Positions 16,819-25,385 of a stretch of 64,000 nt of DNA are shown here, one piece after another. The position numbers and the translations under genes were made by a program. The first letter of the stretch is position 1. The number at the start of each line of letters is the position of its first letter. Source of the DNA: Providencia sp. R33 (lineage in GTDB: Bacteria; Pseudomonadota; Gammaproteobacteria; Enterobacterales; Enterobacteriaceae). Location of the stretch: assembly GCF_019343475.1 (NCBI RefSeq), contig NZ_CP072453.1, positions 4,278,001-4,342,000 of the forward strand. Reading direction: 5' to 3'. Under the pieces are notes generated by a model that was not told the DNA's origin, did not search any database, and saw only the letters and a program-made list of their open reading frames with translations.

Positions 16819-19653
16819 TTAATAACCGCGTTCTAAAATGGTTTTTAAGAACCTTGAAGTATGGGATTTCTCACACTCAGCCACTTCTTCTGGTGTACCT
16901 GCAATGAGAATTTCACCACCGCCACTACCCCCTTCAGGGCCTAGATCGACAATCCAGTCTGCTGTTTTAATCACATCAAGGTTATGTTCAATGACCACAA
17001 TGGTGTTGCCTTGGTCACGTAACTGATGCAGTACGACTAAAAGCTGTTGGATATCAGCAAAGTGCAGGCCTGTCGTTGGCTCATCTAAAATATAAATAGT
17101 TTGCCCAGTACCGCGTTTGGAGAGCTCTTTCGCCAGCTTAACGCGCTGTGCTTCACCGCCTGATAACGTGGTCGCTGATTGGCCAAGACGAATATAGGAT
17201 AAACCCACATCCATCAAGGTTTGCAGCTTACGAGCAAGGGCAGGAACCGCATCAAAGAACTCACGAGATTCTTCGATAGTCATGTCGAGAACTTCATGAA
17301 TGCTCTTACCTTTGTATTTGATTTCCAAGGTTTCGCGGTTATAACGTTTGCCTTTACATTGGTCACACGGTACGTAGACGTCAGGCAAGAAGTGCATCTC
17401 AACTTTGATAACGCCATCACCCTGACAGGCCTCACAGCGCCCACCTTTCACGTTGAAGCTAAAACGACCCGGGTTATAACCACGAGTACGGGACTCTGGT
17501 ACCCCTGCAAATAATTCACGAACTGGCGTAAACACACCGGTATAAGTCGCAGGGTTAGAACGCGGTGTTCGCCCGATTGGGCTTTGGTCTATATCGATGA
17601 CTTTATCGAAATGTTCCAAGCCTTCAACATCCAAATAAGGCGCAGGGGTAATGGTGGTTGCCCCATTGAGTTGGCGCTGGGCAATTGGGAATAATGTGTC
17701 GTTAATCAGTGTCGATTTCCCTGAGCCAGATACGCCCGTAATACAAGTAAATAACCCGACTGGCACTTTTAAAGTCACATTTTTCAGGTTGTTACCTTTT
17801 GCGCCAAACACCGTGAGCATTTTGTCCTTATTGACAGGAACACGCTGTTTCGGAATTTCAATTCGACGTTCACCACTTAAGAACTTACCTGTTAAGGAAT
17901 CTGGGTTAGCCACGATATCTTCTAATGTACCTTGAGCGACAATTTGGCCACCATGTACACCAGCACCTGGGCCGATATCAATCACATGATCAGCAGCGCG
18001 AATGGCGTCTTCATCGTGCTCTACGACGATCACTGTATTACCTAAATCACGTAGGTGGATCAAGGTTTCTAATAGTCGATCATTATCCCGTTGATGCAGA
18101 CCAATAGAAGGCTCATCAAGCACATACATTACACCCACTAAGCCTGCACCAATTTGGCTAGCAAGGCGAATACGCTGGGCTTCACCACCTGACAAGGTAT
18201 CGGCAGAGCGTGACAAACTTAAGTAGTTTAAGCCAACGTTAACTAAGAATTTAAGGCGGTCACCAATTTCTTTCAGCACTTTTTCAGCAATTTGCGCGCG
18301 TTGCCCACTGAGTTTTAAATTTTGGAAAAACTCCATGGCATGGCCGATGCTGTAATCCGCGATTTCAGGTAACGTGGTGTTTTCAACAAATACAAAACGC
18401 GCTTCTTTACGTAAACGCGTTCCATTACAGGAAACACAAGGGCGGTTACTGATGTATTTCGCCAGTTCTTCACGAACGGCAGTGGATTCCGTTTCTTTAT
18501 AACGGCGCTCCATATTATTGAGTACACCTTCGAATGGATGGCGGCGAACGGTAATATCCCCGCGATCATTACGATATTTAAACTCAATGGTTTCTTTGCC
18601 TGAACCGTACAAAATAATTTTTTGCACCGCAGGGCTGAGTGAATCATAAGGGGCTTCGACATCAAACTTATAGTGCTCAGCCAATGACATCAGCATCTGG
18701 AAATAATAAAAATTACGGCGATCCCAACCACGAATAGCACCACCAGCTAAAGAGATTTCGGTGTTTTGCAGTACGCGCTCAGGGTCAAAAAATTGTTGGA
18801 CCCCTAAGCCATCACAGCTTGGGCAAGCCCCTGCCGGGTTATTAAAGGAAAACAGGCGTGGTTCTAATTCCACCATGCTATAGCCACAAACGGAGCACGC
18901 GAAATTAGCGGAGAAGACCAGCTCTTCTGCTTGCGGGTCGTCCATATCGGCAACAACGGCGGTGCCGCCGGAGAGCTCTAGCGCGGTTTCAAATGACTCA
19001 GCTAAACGCTGAGCAATGTCATCGCGGATTTTAAAACGATCAACCACGACTTCAATGGTGTGCTTTTTCTGTAATTCGAGTTTAGGGGGATCAGAAAGAT
19101 CGCAAACTTCCCCATCAATTCGCGCACGGATATAGCCTTGGCTCGCTAAGTTATCGAGTAATTTAACGTGCTCTCCTTTACGTTCTTTGACGACAGGGGC
19201 AAGCAACATCATTCGGCGATCGGTTGGCTGCGCTAAAACATTATCAACCATTTGGCTAACGGTTTGTGCCGCTAATGGAATATCGTGATCAGGGCAACGA
19301 GGCTCACCAACCCGCGCAAACAATAACCGCAGGTAGTCATGAATTTCAGTGATGGTTCCCACGGTAGAACGCGGGTTATGTGAAGTGGATTTTTGTTCAA
19401 TCGAAATCGCAGGAGATAGCCCTTCAATATGGTCTACGTCAGGCTTTTCCATTAAAGACAGAAACTGCCGAGCGTAGGCTGATAGAGACTCAACATACCG
19501 GCGCTGACCCTCTGCATATAGGGTGTCAAAGGCTAAAGACGATTTTCCTGAGCCAGATAAACCCGTGATAACAATCAGTTTGTCACGAGGAATAATGAGG
19601 TTGATGTTCTTCAGATTATGCGTGCGTGCGCCGCGGACTTCGATATTATCCAT
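16819..19653 (-). CDS. uvrA: excinuclease ABC subunit A
   Basis: A 944-residue damage-recognition ATPase of nucleotide excision repair (E. coli 940). It has two ABC modules: the first Walker A is GLSGSGKSS at residues 31-39, the second GVSGSGKST in the C-terminal half, with two LSGGEAQR signatures. Zinc modules are visible as CSVCGY ... CPSC and CEAC ... CDQC. It acts with UvrB to load the incision complex. It diverges from ssb, and a LexA box lies 62 bp upstream of its start, so SOS induction is expected. Confidence 0.97.
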   Translation of the reverse strand: MDNIEVRGARTHNLKNINLIIPRDKLIVITGLSGSGKSSLAFDTLYAEGQRRYVESLSAYARQFLSLMEKPDVDHIEGLSPAISIEQKSTSHNPRSTVGTITEIHDYLRLLFARVGEPRCPDHDIPLAAQTVSQMVDNVLAQPTDRRMMLLAPVVKERKGEHVKLLDNLASQGYIRARIDGEVCDLSDPPKLELQKKHTIEVVVDRFKIRDDIAQRLAESFETALELSGGTAVVADMDDPQAEELVFSANFACSVCGYSMVELEPRLFSFNNPAGACPSCDGLGVQQFFDPERVLQNTEISLAGGAIRGWDRRNFYYFQMLMSLAEHYKFDVEAPYDSLSPAVQKIILYGSGKETIEFKYRNDRGDITVRRHPFEGVLNNMERRYKETESTAVREELAKYISNRPCVSCNGTRLRKEARFVFVENTTLPEIADYSIGHAMEFFQNLKLSGQRAQIAEKVLKEIGDRLKFLVNVGLNYLSLSRSADTLSGGEAQRIRLASQIGAGLVGVMYVLDEPSIGLHQRDNDRLLETLIHLRDLGNTVIVVEHDEDAIRAADHVIDIGPGAGVHGGQIVAQGTLEDIVANPDSLTGKFLSGERRIEIPKQRVPVNKDKMLTVFGAKGNNLKNVTLKVPVGLFTCITGVSGSGKSTLINDTLFPIAQRQLNGATTITPAPYLDVEGLEHFDKVIDIDQSPIGRTPRSNPATYTGVFTPVRELFAGVPESRTRGYNPGRFSFNVKGGRCEACQGDGVIKVEMHFLPDVYVPCDQCKGKRYNRETLEIKYKGKSIHEVLDMTIEESREFFDAVPALARKLQTLMDVGLSYIRLGQSATTLSGGEAQRVKLAKELSKRGTGQTIYILDEPTTGLHFADIQQLLVVLHQLRDQGNTIVVIEHNLDVIKTADWIVDLGPEGGSGGGEILIAGTPEEVAECEKSHTSRFLKTILERGY

Positions 19654-19714
19654 TTACCACTTCCCGGATGATTTGATATTGAACAATCGCAAGCGATCAT
19701 TATCACATAATTTT

Positions 19715-19734
19715 CCCTGAATGGATATACAGTA
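19715..19734 (-). promoter_or_regulatory. LexA (SOS) box of uvrA
   Basis: Read on the minus strand, the site runs TACTGTATAT then CCATTCAGGG, with a perfect CTG-N10-CAG core at 19717-19732. It differs in very few positions from the SOS box I recall for E. coli uvrA. It lies in the uvrA-ssb divergent region and may also affect ssb. Confidence 0.9.
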
Positions 19735-19749
19735 GTCGTTATATTTTCC

Positions 19750-19861
19750 TACTCGTCATATTTCAACCCACAGCGGTGTTGGCTGCGCTCAGCTACGCAG
19801 GTCTATGCTCCCTGCGATATCTTTGCTTGCCGCCTAGCTGTGAATTGAACTATTTAGAGTA
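19750..19861. repeat. MITE-like palindromic repeat, copy 2
   Basis: The second copy, 112 bp, in the uvrA-ssb intergenic region, in the same orientation as copy 1. It begins TACTCGTCATATTTCA and ends CTATTTAGAGTA. The central hairpin is shorter by 11 bases. The paired segments are CACAGC with GCTGTG and CGCAGG with CCTGCG, where copy 1 has other but also complementary bases. Confidence 0.85.
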
Positions 19862-20095
19862 GGACGTTTTAATGATGAAATTGGAAAACAAAAGCCAGAA
19901 TTTATCGAAAAGATAGATGCGGTATGTATTATTTTGTGTCTATACTGGCAAAAGCACTATGAAATTTAACTAAAAGCTGGAAAGCGTTCCGCAAGTTTAA
20001 TAGCGCAATTTCAATTGTTGGTGCAAATCGGCTCGGTCGTTGGTAAACTTCACGGCTAATCCAGAGATTAAAATTCAATGCATCAGGAGTAATAA

Positions 20096-20614
20096 ATGGC
20101 CAGCAGAGGCGTAAATAAAGTAATTCTTATCGGTAACCTAGGGCAAGATCCTGAAATCCGTTATATGCCTAACGGCGGAGCGGTGGCAAACCTGACTCTG
20201 GCAACTTCTGAAAGCTGGCGCGACAAGCAAACTAACGAGATGCGCGAAAAAACAGAATGGCATCGCGTGGTAATTTTCGGCAAATTAGCTGAAGTTGCAG
20301 GTGAATACCTGAAAAAAGGATCACAAGTCTATATCGAAGGTTCTTTGCAAACACGTAAATGGCAAGACCAAAGTGGTCAAGATCGCTACACAACCGAAGT
20401 GGTTGTGAACATTGGCGGTTCAATGCAAATGTTAGGTGGTCGCGGCGGTGATGCACCATCACAAAGTCAGGGTGGTCAAGGTGGTTGGGGTCAACCTCAG
20501 CAACCACAGGCGGCACAACAATTCAGTGGCGGCGGCGCACCAGCACGCTCACAAGCACCAGCTCCACAAACTAATGAACCGCCAATGGATTTCGATGACG
20601 ATATTCCATTCTAA
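20096..20614 (+). CDS. ssb: single-stranded DNA-binding protein
   Basis: A 172-residue SSB (E. coli 178). The OB fold covers residues 1-112 (VNKVILIGNLGQDPEIRY, then GSLQTRKWQDQSG), followed by a Gly/Gln/Pro-rich disordered linker and the acidic tip MDFDDDIPF that recruits replication and repair partners. It coats single-stranded DNA at forks and repair sites. It diverges from uvrA as in E. coli. AGGAG lies 7 bp before the start. Confidence 0.97.
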   Translation: MASRGVNKVILIGNLGQDPEIRYMPNGGAVANLTLATSESWRDKQTNEMREKTEWHRVVIFGKLAEVAGEYLKKGSQVYIEGSLQTRKWQDQSGQDRYTTEVVVNIGGSMQMLGGRGGDAPSQSQGGQGGWGQPQQPQAAQQFSGGGAPARSQAPAPQTNEPPMDFDDDIPF

Positions 20615-20641
20615 TTCGTTACTGTAATAAATTAATAATAT

Positions 20642-20670
20642 TAAAGGCTTCCTAGAGAGGCCTTTATTTT
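20642..20670 (+). terminator. ssb terminator
   Basis: TAAAGGC / GCCTTTA stem with an 11-nt loop, then TTTTAT. Confidence 0.8.
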
Positions 20671-20786
20671 ATCTGAAAATTATATTTAAAATATTAACTG
20701 ATAATAAAGTTTTTTATTAAGATAATAAAATAAAAAAAATTTAAAACCTTAAGGGATTATTAAATTTGTTTTTTATAAATAATAAA

Positions 20787-20818
20787 AAAGCCCCAGCAAT
20801 TAACTTACGTGGGGCTTT
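20787..20818 (-). terminator. aarP terminator
   Basis: AAAGCCCCA / TGGGGCTTT perfect 9-bp stem; on the minus strand it is followed by a T-rich stretch. It lies 55 bp beyond the aarP stop. Confidence 0.85.
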
Positions 20819-20872
20819 GTATTGAAGGTGGAATAAAAAGGTTAAATACAAAATGTGTTTTCATATTGCGTA

Positions 20873-21280
20873 TCAGGCTACTTTGGGTTCCAGTAGTAAA
20901 GGGTCATTTTGACTTTCACCGGAAATTCGGTAGATTGACGGCGATGTGCCTAAATAAGCACGGAATCGCTTTGCAAAGGATTGTTGGGAGTCAAATTGGT
21001 ATTTTAATGCAATATCAATTACTTGTAGTTCTGTGGTGCAGAGGTCTTTTGCTGCTTCACAAATCCGTCTTCGGCGAATATATTCACCTAAGGGCATACC
21101 AACAACCTTACGAAATACTCTTTGTAAATGCCATTTTGTATATCCAGATTTTAGTGCTATGTCATCCAGTAATAGGCGACTAGTTAAGTTCATTTCAATC
21201 CAAACGATTATTTCATTAACAACTGTAGATTGAAATTCTGTGTATTTCCCATTATAGGGAACAGGGATTTCTTTATACAT
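20873..21280 (-). CDS. aarP: AraC-family activator of the MarA/SoxS/Rob group, AarP
   Basis: A 135-residue regulator consisting of little more than the two helix-turn-helix motifs of the AraC/XylS domain: DDIALKSGYTKWHLQRVFRK and then VIDIALKYQFDSQQSFAKRF, the second matching the MarA/SoxS signature. Length and group fit AarP of Providencia stuartii, known as an activator of the aac(2')-Ia acetyltransferase gene and of a mar-type response. It stands beside ssb, where E. coli has soxS nearby, but no soxR is present. AGGA precedes the start by 8 bp. The symbol is from recognition, not from a search. Confidence 0.78.
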   Translation of the reverse strand: MYKEIPVPYNGKYTEFQSTVVNEIIVWIEMNLTSRLLLDDIALKSGYTKWHLQRVFRKVVGMPLGEYIRRRRICEAAKDLCTTELQVIDIALKYQFDSQQSFAKRFRAYLGTSPSIYRISGESQNDPLLLEPKVA

Positions 21281-21477
21281 AATGTTTTTCCTACGAGTTA
21301 CTTTTTAATCATATCCCTCATTAAGTAAACCGCCAATAAATAAATACTAAACAAGTGCAAATACAGGCTGTTAATTTGTTAAATGGCATTAATAGCGAAT
21401 TTAAATTAATCTTTAACCAGTAGTGTTTGCCTTAAGATAATATATTTATCAATAAACGCGTAAATGAGTAATAATTG

Positions 21478-21522
21478 AGCTTCGATCTTACGGTAAACAA
21501 GATAATGATAAGGATCGAAGCT
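21478..21522. repeat. inverted repeat downstream of the MFS gene
   Basis: Perfect 10-nt arms AGCTTCGATC / GATCGAAGCT around 25 nt. It lies 12 bp beyond the stop of the minus-strand MFS gene. It could be that gene's terminator, but no clear U tract follows on the minus strand. Confidence 0.55.
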
Positions 21523-21533
21523 GTTTATGTTGA

Positions 21534-22703
21534 TCAGTGCGCTGGAATGTATTTTTTGAGGCCCCAAAAACCGATCAAGATAGCGGCTGAAATCACAATG
21601 GATAACATATTCATTACTTGCCATCCTAAGGTGAAAAAGAGTACGCCAGCTCCTAAACTACCGACACCACCAAAAAAGTAGATTAGAAAATCGGTCATTC
21701 CTTGCACTTTTGCTCTTTCATGCGCTTCATAGCTGTGTGGCAGTAAATTAGTTGTGCTGATTAAAATTAAATTCCAAGCCACGCCAACAAAAATACCAGA
21801 TAACAAATAGTGATAAAAATCATTACCCAATAAGTTCATCACCGTAGATAAAATTAATAAAATAATGCCACATAAAATAATGCGTTTTGCCCCTAAATGG
21901 TGAATTAATGTTCCTGTAAAAAATGAGGGGGCAAACATACCCAATACATGAAACTGAAACACAATTGCAATTGATGAAAATGGAAAATCATGTTGCTTCA
22001 TCGATAGTGGAATAGAAGCAAAAGTAAAGACAACAATGGCATAACCAATGGCACTAACAATCGCGATTAATTTCAGTATTAGCTGTGAATACAATGCCTT
22101 ATAACTTCGTTTTATTACGTTTTCATCGTGTGGTGCTTTCACCACTTTTTTCAGGGGCACGATGAGCAATAAAATAAATGCGATAACATAAATACCCGCT
22201 AATGTGATGAAAGGGCCTGCAAACGGATACTTTGCAAAAAATCCTTGAGTCGTAATAGCCAGTGTTGGGCCAATTAAGGCAGCGGCAATACCGCCACTCA
22301 TCACAAGGCCAATAGCTTTCGCTCGTAGGGAAACCGGGGCTTCTTCGATAGCGGCAAAACGAAATTGTTGTGCAGTTCCAATCGCAATGCCGGTGAAAAA
22401 TAAGCCGACAGAGAAATAGAATAAATTACTTTCTAAAACACCAATAATGGACAAGCCTGCACCAATTAGCCCGCCAATATTCCCGATAATAAACCCAATT
22501 CTTCTCGAATATTTTTGCATCAAAAAGGCAATGGGAATTGTTGCCAGTATTAAGCCAACATACTGACTTAAAAGGGGAATTGTTGCATATTTTGGTTCGG
22601 TTGCGAGGTTCTCGCCAATGACCACGGCAACTGACAGAACAATGGCATTCCCTGTGATAAATAATGCAAGCGTAGTGGCTAGCCACCAGACAGACCTTGG
22701 CAT
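21534..22703 (-). CDS. MFS transporter, probable efflux pump
   Basis: A 389-residue major facilitator with about 12 membrane segments and a central cytoplasmic loop at about residues 185-205 (LKKVVKAPHDENVIKRSYK). The helix 2-3 loop has AFLMQKYSRRIGFIIG, a variant of MFS motif A. The substrate is unknown. A strong ribosome site (AAAGAGG) precedes the ATG. The upstream promoter has the 19-bp spacer and dyad of MerR-family targets (22784-22814), which favours a drug or oxidant efflux role; that is an inference. It is transcribed toward aarP, 253 bp away. Confidence 0.8.
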   Translation of the reverse strand: MPRSVWWLATTLALFITGNAIVLSVAVVIGENLATEPKYATIPLLSQYVGLILATIPIAFLMQKYSRRIGFIIGNIGGLIGAGLSIIGVLESNLFYFSVGLFFTGIAIGTAQQFRFAAIEEAPVSLRAKAIGLVMSGGIAAALIGPTLAITTQGFFAKYPFAGPFITLAGIYVIAFILLLIVPLKKVVKAPHDENVIKRSYKALYSQLILKLIAIVSAIGYAIVVFTFASIPLSMKQHDFPFSSIAIVFQFHVLGMFAPSFFTGTLIHHLGAKRIILCGIILLILSTVMNLLGNDFYHYLLSGIFVGVAWNLILISTTNLLPHSYEAHERAKVQGMTDFLIYFFGGVGSLGAGVLFFTLGWQVMNMLSIVISAAILIGFWGLKKYIPAH

Positions 22704-22783
22704 AGAAACCTCTTTCTTATAAAAGTAATAAAATCAATTCATTATGTGTTATTTCTGTTTGAGTATTGATACTCTGAGCCGCT

Positions 22784-22814
22784 ATGCTACAACTTCAAGC
22801 TGACTTGAAGTCAA
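22784..22814 (-). promoter_or_regulatory. SoxR/MerR-type promoter of the MFS gene
   Basis: On the minus strand: -35 TTGACT (22809-22814), a 19-nt spacer, and -10 TAGCAT (22784-22789). The spacer and -35 hold a perfect 8-bp dyad, ACTTCAAG TCAG CTTGAAGT (22792-22811). From memory the SoxR consensus is CCTCAAGTTAACTTGAGG, which this matches at 14 of 18 positions. An overlong 19-bp spacer is the hallmark of promoters activated by DNA untwisting by MerR-family proteins. No MerR-family gene is in the window. Confidence 0.75.
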
Positions 22815-22847
22815 GGGATAAATAAGCCTTAGCGCAATAGTCGATAA

Positions 22848-22873
22848 AACTTAATTTTGGCTAAAATTAAGTT
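22848..22873. repeat. perfect AT-rich palindrome upstream of ivbL-ilvBN
   Basis: AACTTAATTTT GGCT AAAATTAAGTT, 11-bp arms without mismatch. It lies in the 330-bp intergenic region between the divergent MFS and ilvB transcription units, about 160 bp before ivbL. It may be an operator; no known consensus was recognised. Confidence 0.6.
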
Positions 22874-23033
22874 AATAGCGCTGATTTTATTGAGTGTGAT
22901 GATGCTCGCATTTAAGAGGGATGGGGGCTGAAAAACGAAAAAATGATTGTCAGGATAAAAAAATTATGTTTTCTTAAAGGGAGTTAAGAAAACAACGAAC
23001 AATTAAACAGACAGACTAAAACAGGAAAAACCC

Positions 23034-23129
23034 GTGAACATGACTTTTAATCACTCAAACCTACTACTAACCGCGCCACGTGCTGCGGTGGTCGTGCGTG
23101 TGGTGGTGGTCGTGGGCTTAGCGCCGTAA
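23034..23129 (+). CDS. ivbL: ilvBN operon leader peptide
   Basis: A leader peptide of 31 codons from GTG 23034 (29 from ATG 23040), reading MNMTFNHSNLLLTAPRAA and then a Val-rich tail VVVRVVVVVGLAP. It carries eight valine codons and four leucine codons, three of them consecutive. It corresponds to IvbL of E. coli and serves as the sensor for attenuation: ribosome stalling at Val/Leu codons prevents the downstream terminator from forming. AGGA at 23023-23026 is spaced better for the GTG than for the ATG. Confidence 0.9.
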   Translation: MNMTFNHSNLLLTAPRAAVVVRVVVVVGLAP

Positions 23130-23153
23130 CGGGTACAAATCAACGCAGATTTA

Positions 23154-23188
23154 GAAACCCCGCCGGCGCAAACCGAGCGGGGTTTTTT
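23154..23188 (+). terminator. ilvBN attenuator
   Basis: AACCCCGC / GCGGGGTT stem with a 14-nt loop and then TTTTATT, 27 bp after the leader peptide stop and 40 bp before ilvB. This is the rho-independent attenuator released when charged tRNA-Val or tRNA-Leu is scarce. Confidence 0.9.
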
Positions 23189-23229
23189 ATTCACTCTCGC
23201 TCAAATCCGCAGGCTAGCAAAGGATAATT

Positions 23230-24930
23230 ATGATGAGCGAATCGGGCAACACATCACCACAGAAAACCCGTTATACGGGCGCAGAATTAATAGTATATTT
23301 ACTGGAAAAACATGGTATTACCACTGTTTCGGGTATTCCTGGCGGCGCTGCTTTGCCTTTTTACGACGCACTAGGAAAAAGTAAAAAAATTCGCCATATT
23401 CTTGCTCGTCATGAGCAAGGAGCTGGGTTTATTGCCCAAGGCATTGCTCGTACAACAGGTAAAGCTGCGGTGTGTATTTCGTCGAGTGGCCCTGGGGCAA
23501 CCAATTTAGTGACCGCCATTGCCGACGCAAAATTAGATTCTATCCCGTTGGTTTGTATTACTGCACAGGTACCCTCTTCAATGATAGGGACAGATGCGTT
23601 CCAAGAAGTTGATACTTATGGTATTTCTATTCCAGTGACCAAACATAATTTCTTGGTTCGCAGCATAAATGATTTGCCGCAGGTGATTTGTGATGCTTTT
23701 CGTATTGCTGAATCAGGTCGTCCGGGGCCAGTTTGGATTGATATACCGAAAGATGTTCAAACCGCGACCATAGAATTAACTGAGATACCTGAAGTTTTAC
23801 CGAAAGATAAAGCGCCAACATTTGATATGGAAAAAGTGATCCAAGCGGCGCAGATGATTAACGAAGCCAAACGTCCAGTGTTGTATTTTGGTGGTGGTGT
23901 AATCAGCTCTGCATCGACAGAAACGGCGATTGCATTTGCGGAAAAAGCCTCTTTGCCTACAACCATGACTTTAATGGCATTGGGTACTGTCCCTATGCGA
24001 CATCCATTGTACTTAGGGATGCTTGGGATGCATGCCGCAGCAAGTACCAATATGGTGATGGAAGAATCGGATTTACTGATTGTTATTGGGGCTCGTTTTG
24101 ACGATAGAGCCATCGGAAAAGCCGAAAAATTTTGCCCTAATGCCAAAATTATTCACGTTGATATCGATAAAGCGGAAATCAGTAAAATTAAGCGCCCAGA
24201 CATTGCTATCCATGCAGACGCAGGGCAAATTTTAGAATTATTGCTGCCATTGGTTGAGCGAAATACGCGAAGTGAATGGATCAAACGAGTTGATGAGCTA
24301 AAAGAAAAATACCCATTAAACTTGAGTGAAGCAGATAACCCATTAAACCACTATGGGCTGGTGTTAGCAGCCGCCCGTGCTGCGGGTGAAGATGCCATTG
24401 TCACGACAGATGTTGGCCAGCATCAAATGTGGGCTGCGCAGGTATATCCGTTATCTCGTCCCCGCCAATGGCTGACTTCAGGCGGCTTAGGGACGATGGG
24501 CTTTGGTTTACCTGCTGCGATTGGTGCTGCCTTGGCTGAACCTGAAAAAACCATCGTTTGTTTTTCTGGTGATGGCAGCCTAATGATGAATATTCAGGAA
24601 TTAGCAACAGCAGCTGAGCACCAATTAAATATCAAAATTGTTTTGATGAATAACCAAGCGCTGGGTATGGTTCATCAGCAACAAGATTTATTTTTTGAAA
24701 ATCGCATATTTGCTGCAGCTTATCCGTACCAAACTGACTTTATTAAGATAGCGGCAGGGTTTGGTTTACAAACCTGTGATTTGAATAATGAGGCAGACCC
24801 TGCAATGGCGCTGGAAGCTGTAATGAATACCAAAGGCCCTTGTTTAATTCATGCCCTGATCGATGTGAATCAGAAGGTATATCCAATGGTTCCACCGGGT
24901 GCCGCTAATATTGATATGATTGGAGCGTAA
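23230..24930 (+). CDS. ilvB: acetolactate synthase isozyme I, large subunit
   Basis: A 566-residue TPP enzyme (E. coli IlvB 562) that condenses pyruvate to acetolactate, the first common step of valine, leucine and isoleucine synthesis. It has the catalytic Glu in RHEQGAGF (about residue 63), the FAD-binding middle domain (IVIGARFDDRAIGK) and the TPP motif GDGSLMMNIQELATA with NN 29 residues later. The Val-rich leader and an adjacent small subunit of the short type identify isozyme I. It overlaps no gene; ilvN starts 2 bp after its stop. Confidence 0.95.
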   Translation: MMSESGNTSPQKTRYTGAELIVYLLEKHGITTVSGIPGGAALPFYDALGKSKKIRHILARHEQGAGFIAQGIARTTGKAAVCISSSGPGATNLVTAIADAKLDSIPLVCITAQVPSSMIGTDAFQEVDTYGISIPVTKHNFLVRSINDLPQVICDAFRIAESGRPGPVWIDIPKDVQTATIELTEIPEVLPKDKAPTFDMEKVIQAAQMINEAKRPVLYFGGGVISSASTETAIAFAEKASLPTTMTLMALGTVPMRHPLYLGMLGMHAAASTNMVMEESDLLIVIGARFDDRAIGKAEKFCPNAKIIHVDIDKAEISKIKRPDIAIHADAGQILELLLPLVERNTRSEWIKRVDELKEKYPLNLSEADNPLNHYGLVLAAARAAGEDAIVTTDVGQHQMWAAQVYPLSRPRQWLTSGGLGTMGFGLPAAIGAALAEPEKTIVCFSGDGSLMMNIQELATAAEHQLNIKIVLMNNQALGMVHQQQDLFFENRIFAAAYPYQTDFIKIAAGFGLQTCDLNNEADPAMALEAVMNTKGPCLIHALIDVNQKVYPMVPPGAANIDMIGA

Positions 24931-24932
24931 TT

Positions 24933-25217
24933 ATGGTACTTGAACATCACCCAATTGCTTTAGAGTTAATTGTTCGTAACCATCCCGGGGTTATGTCACA
25001 TATTTGTGGCCTGTTTGCGCGCCGAGCATTTAACGTAGATGGTATTCTTTGTATGCCAATTAAGGATAAAGACGAGAGTCGCATTTGGTTATTAGTCCAA
25101 AAAGACGAACGCTTATCACAAATGATTAACCAAGTTGAAAAGCTTGAAGATGTTAGGGAAGTTCGCTTTAGCGATAACCTACAGCTGTTTGAAACAATGC
25201 AAAATTATTTGCAGTAA
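24933..25217 (+). CDS. ilvN: acetolactate synthase isozyme I, small (regulatory) subunit
   Basis: A 94-residue ACT-domain subunit (E. coli IlvN 96) that binds valine and confers feedback inhibition on IlvB. The ACT core is visible as LELIVRNHPGVMSHICGLFARRAFNVDGI. It starts 2 bp after ilvB, so translation is coupled. A terminator follows. Confidence 0.94.
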   Translation: MVLEHHPIALELIVRNHPGVMSHICGLFARRAFNVDGILCMPIKDKDESRIWLLVQKDERLSQMINQVEKLEDVREVRFSDNLQLFETMQNYLQ

Positions 25218-25237
25218 TTCTTAAGCTTAGATTATTC

Positions 25238-25272
25238 AAATAAGCTCATACTTTGGTATGGGCTTATTTTTT
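25238..25272 (+). terminator. ilvBN terminator
   Basis: AAATAAGCTCATAC / GTATGGGCTTATTT, a 14-bp stem with one mismatch and a 4-nt loop, then TTTT. Confidence 0.9.
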
Positions 25273-25385
25273 AGCCTAAGAATGTTAATTTTGTGGTTTC
25301 TTAAAACGAACGATAGTGATATAAGATTAAAAGATAAATAAAAAGTTTCTAAGTTTACAATGAAAAATAAAAGGAACAAAAAGCG

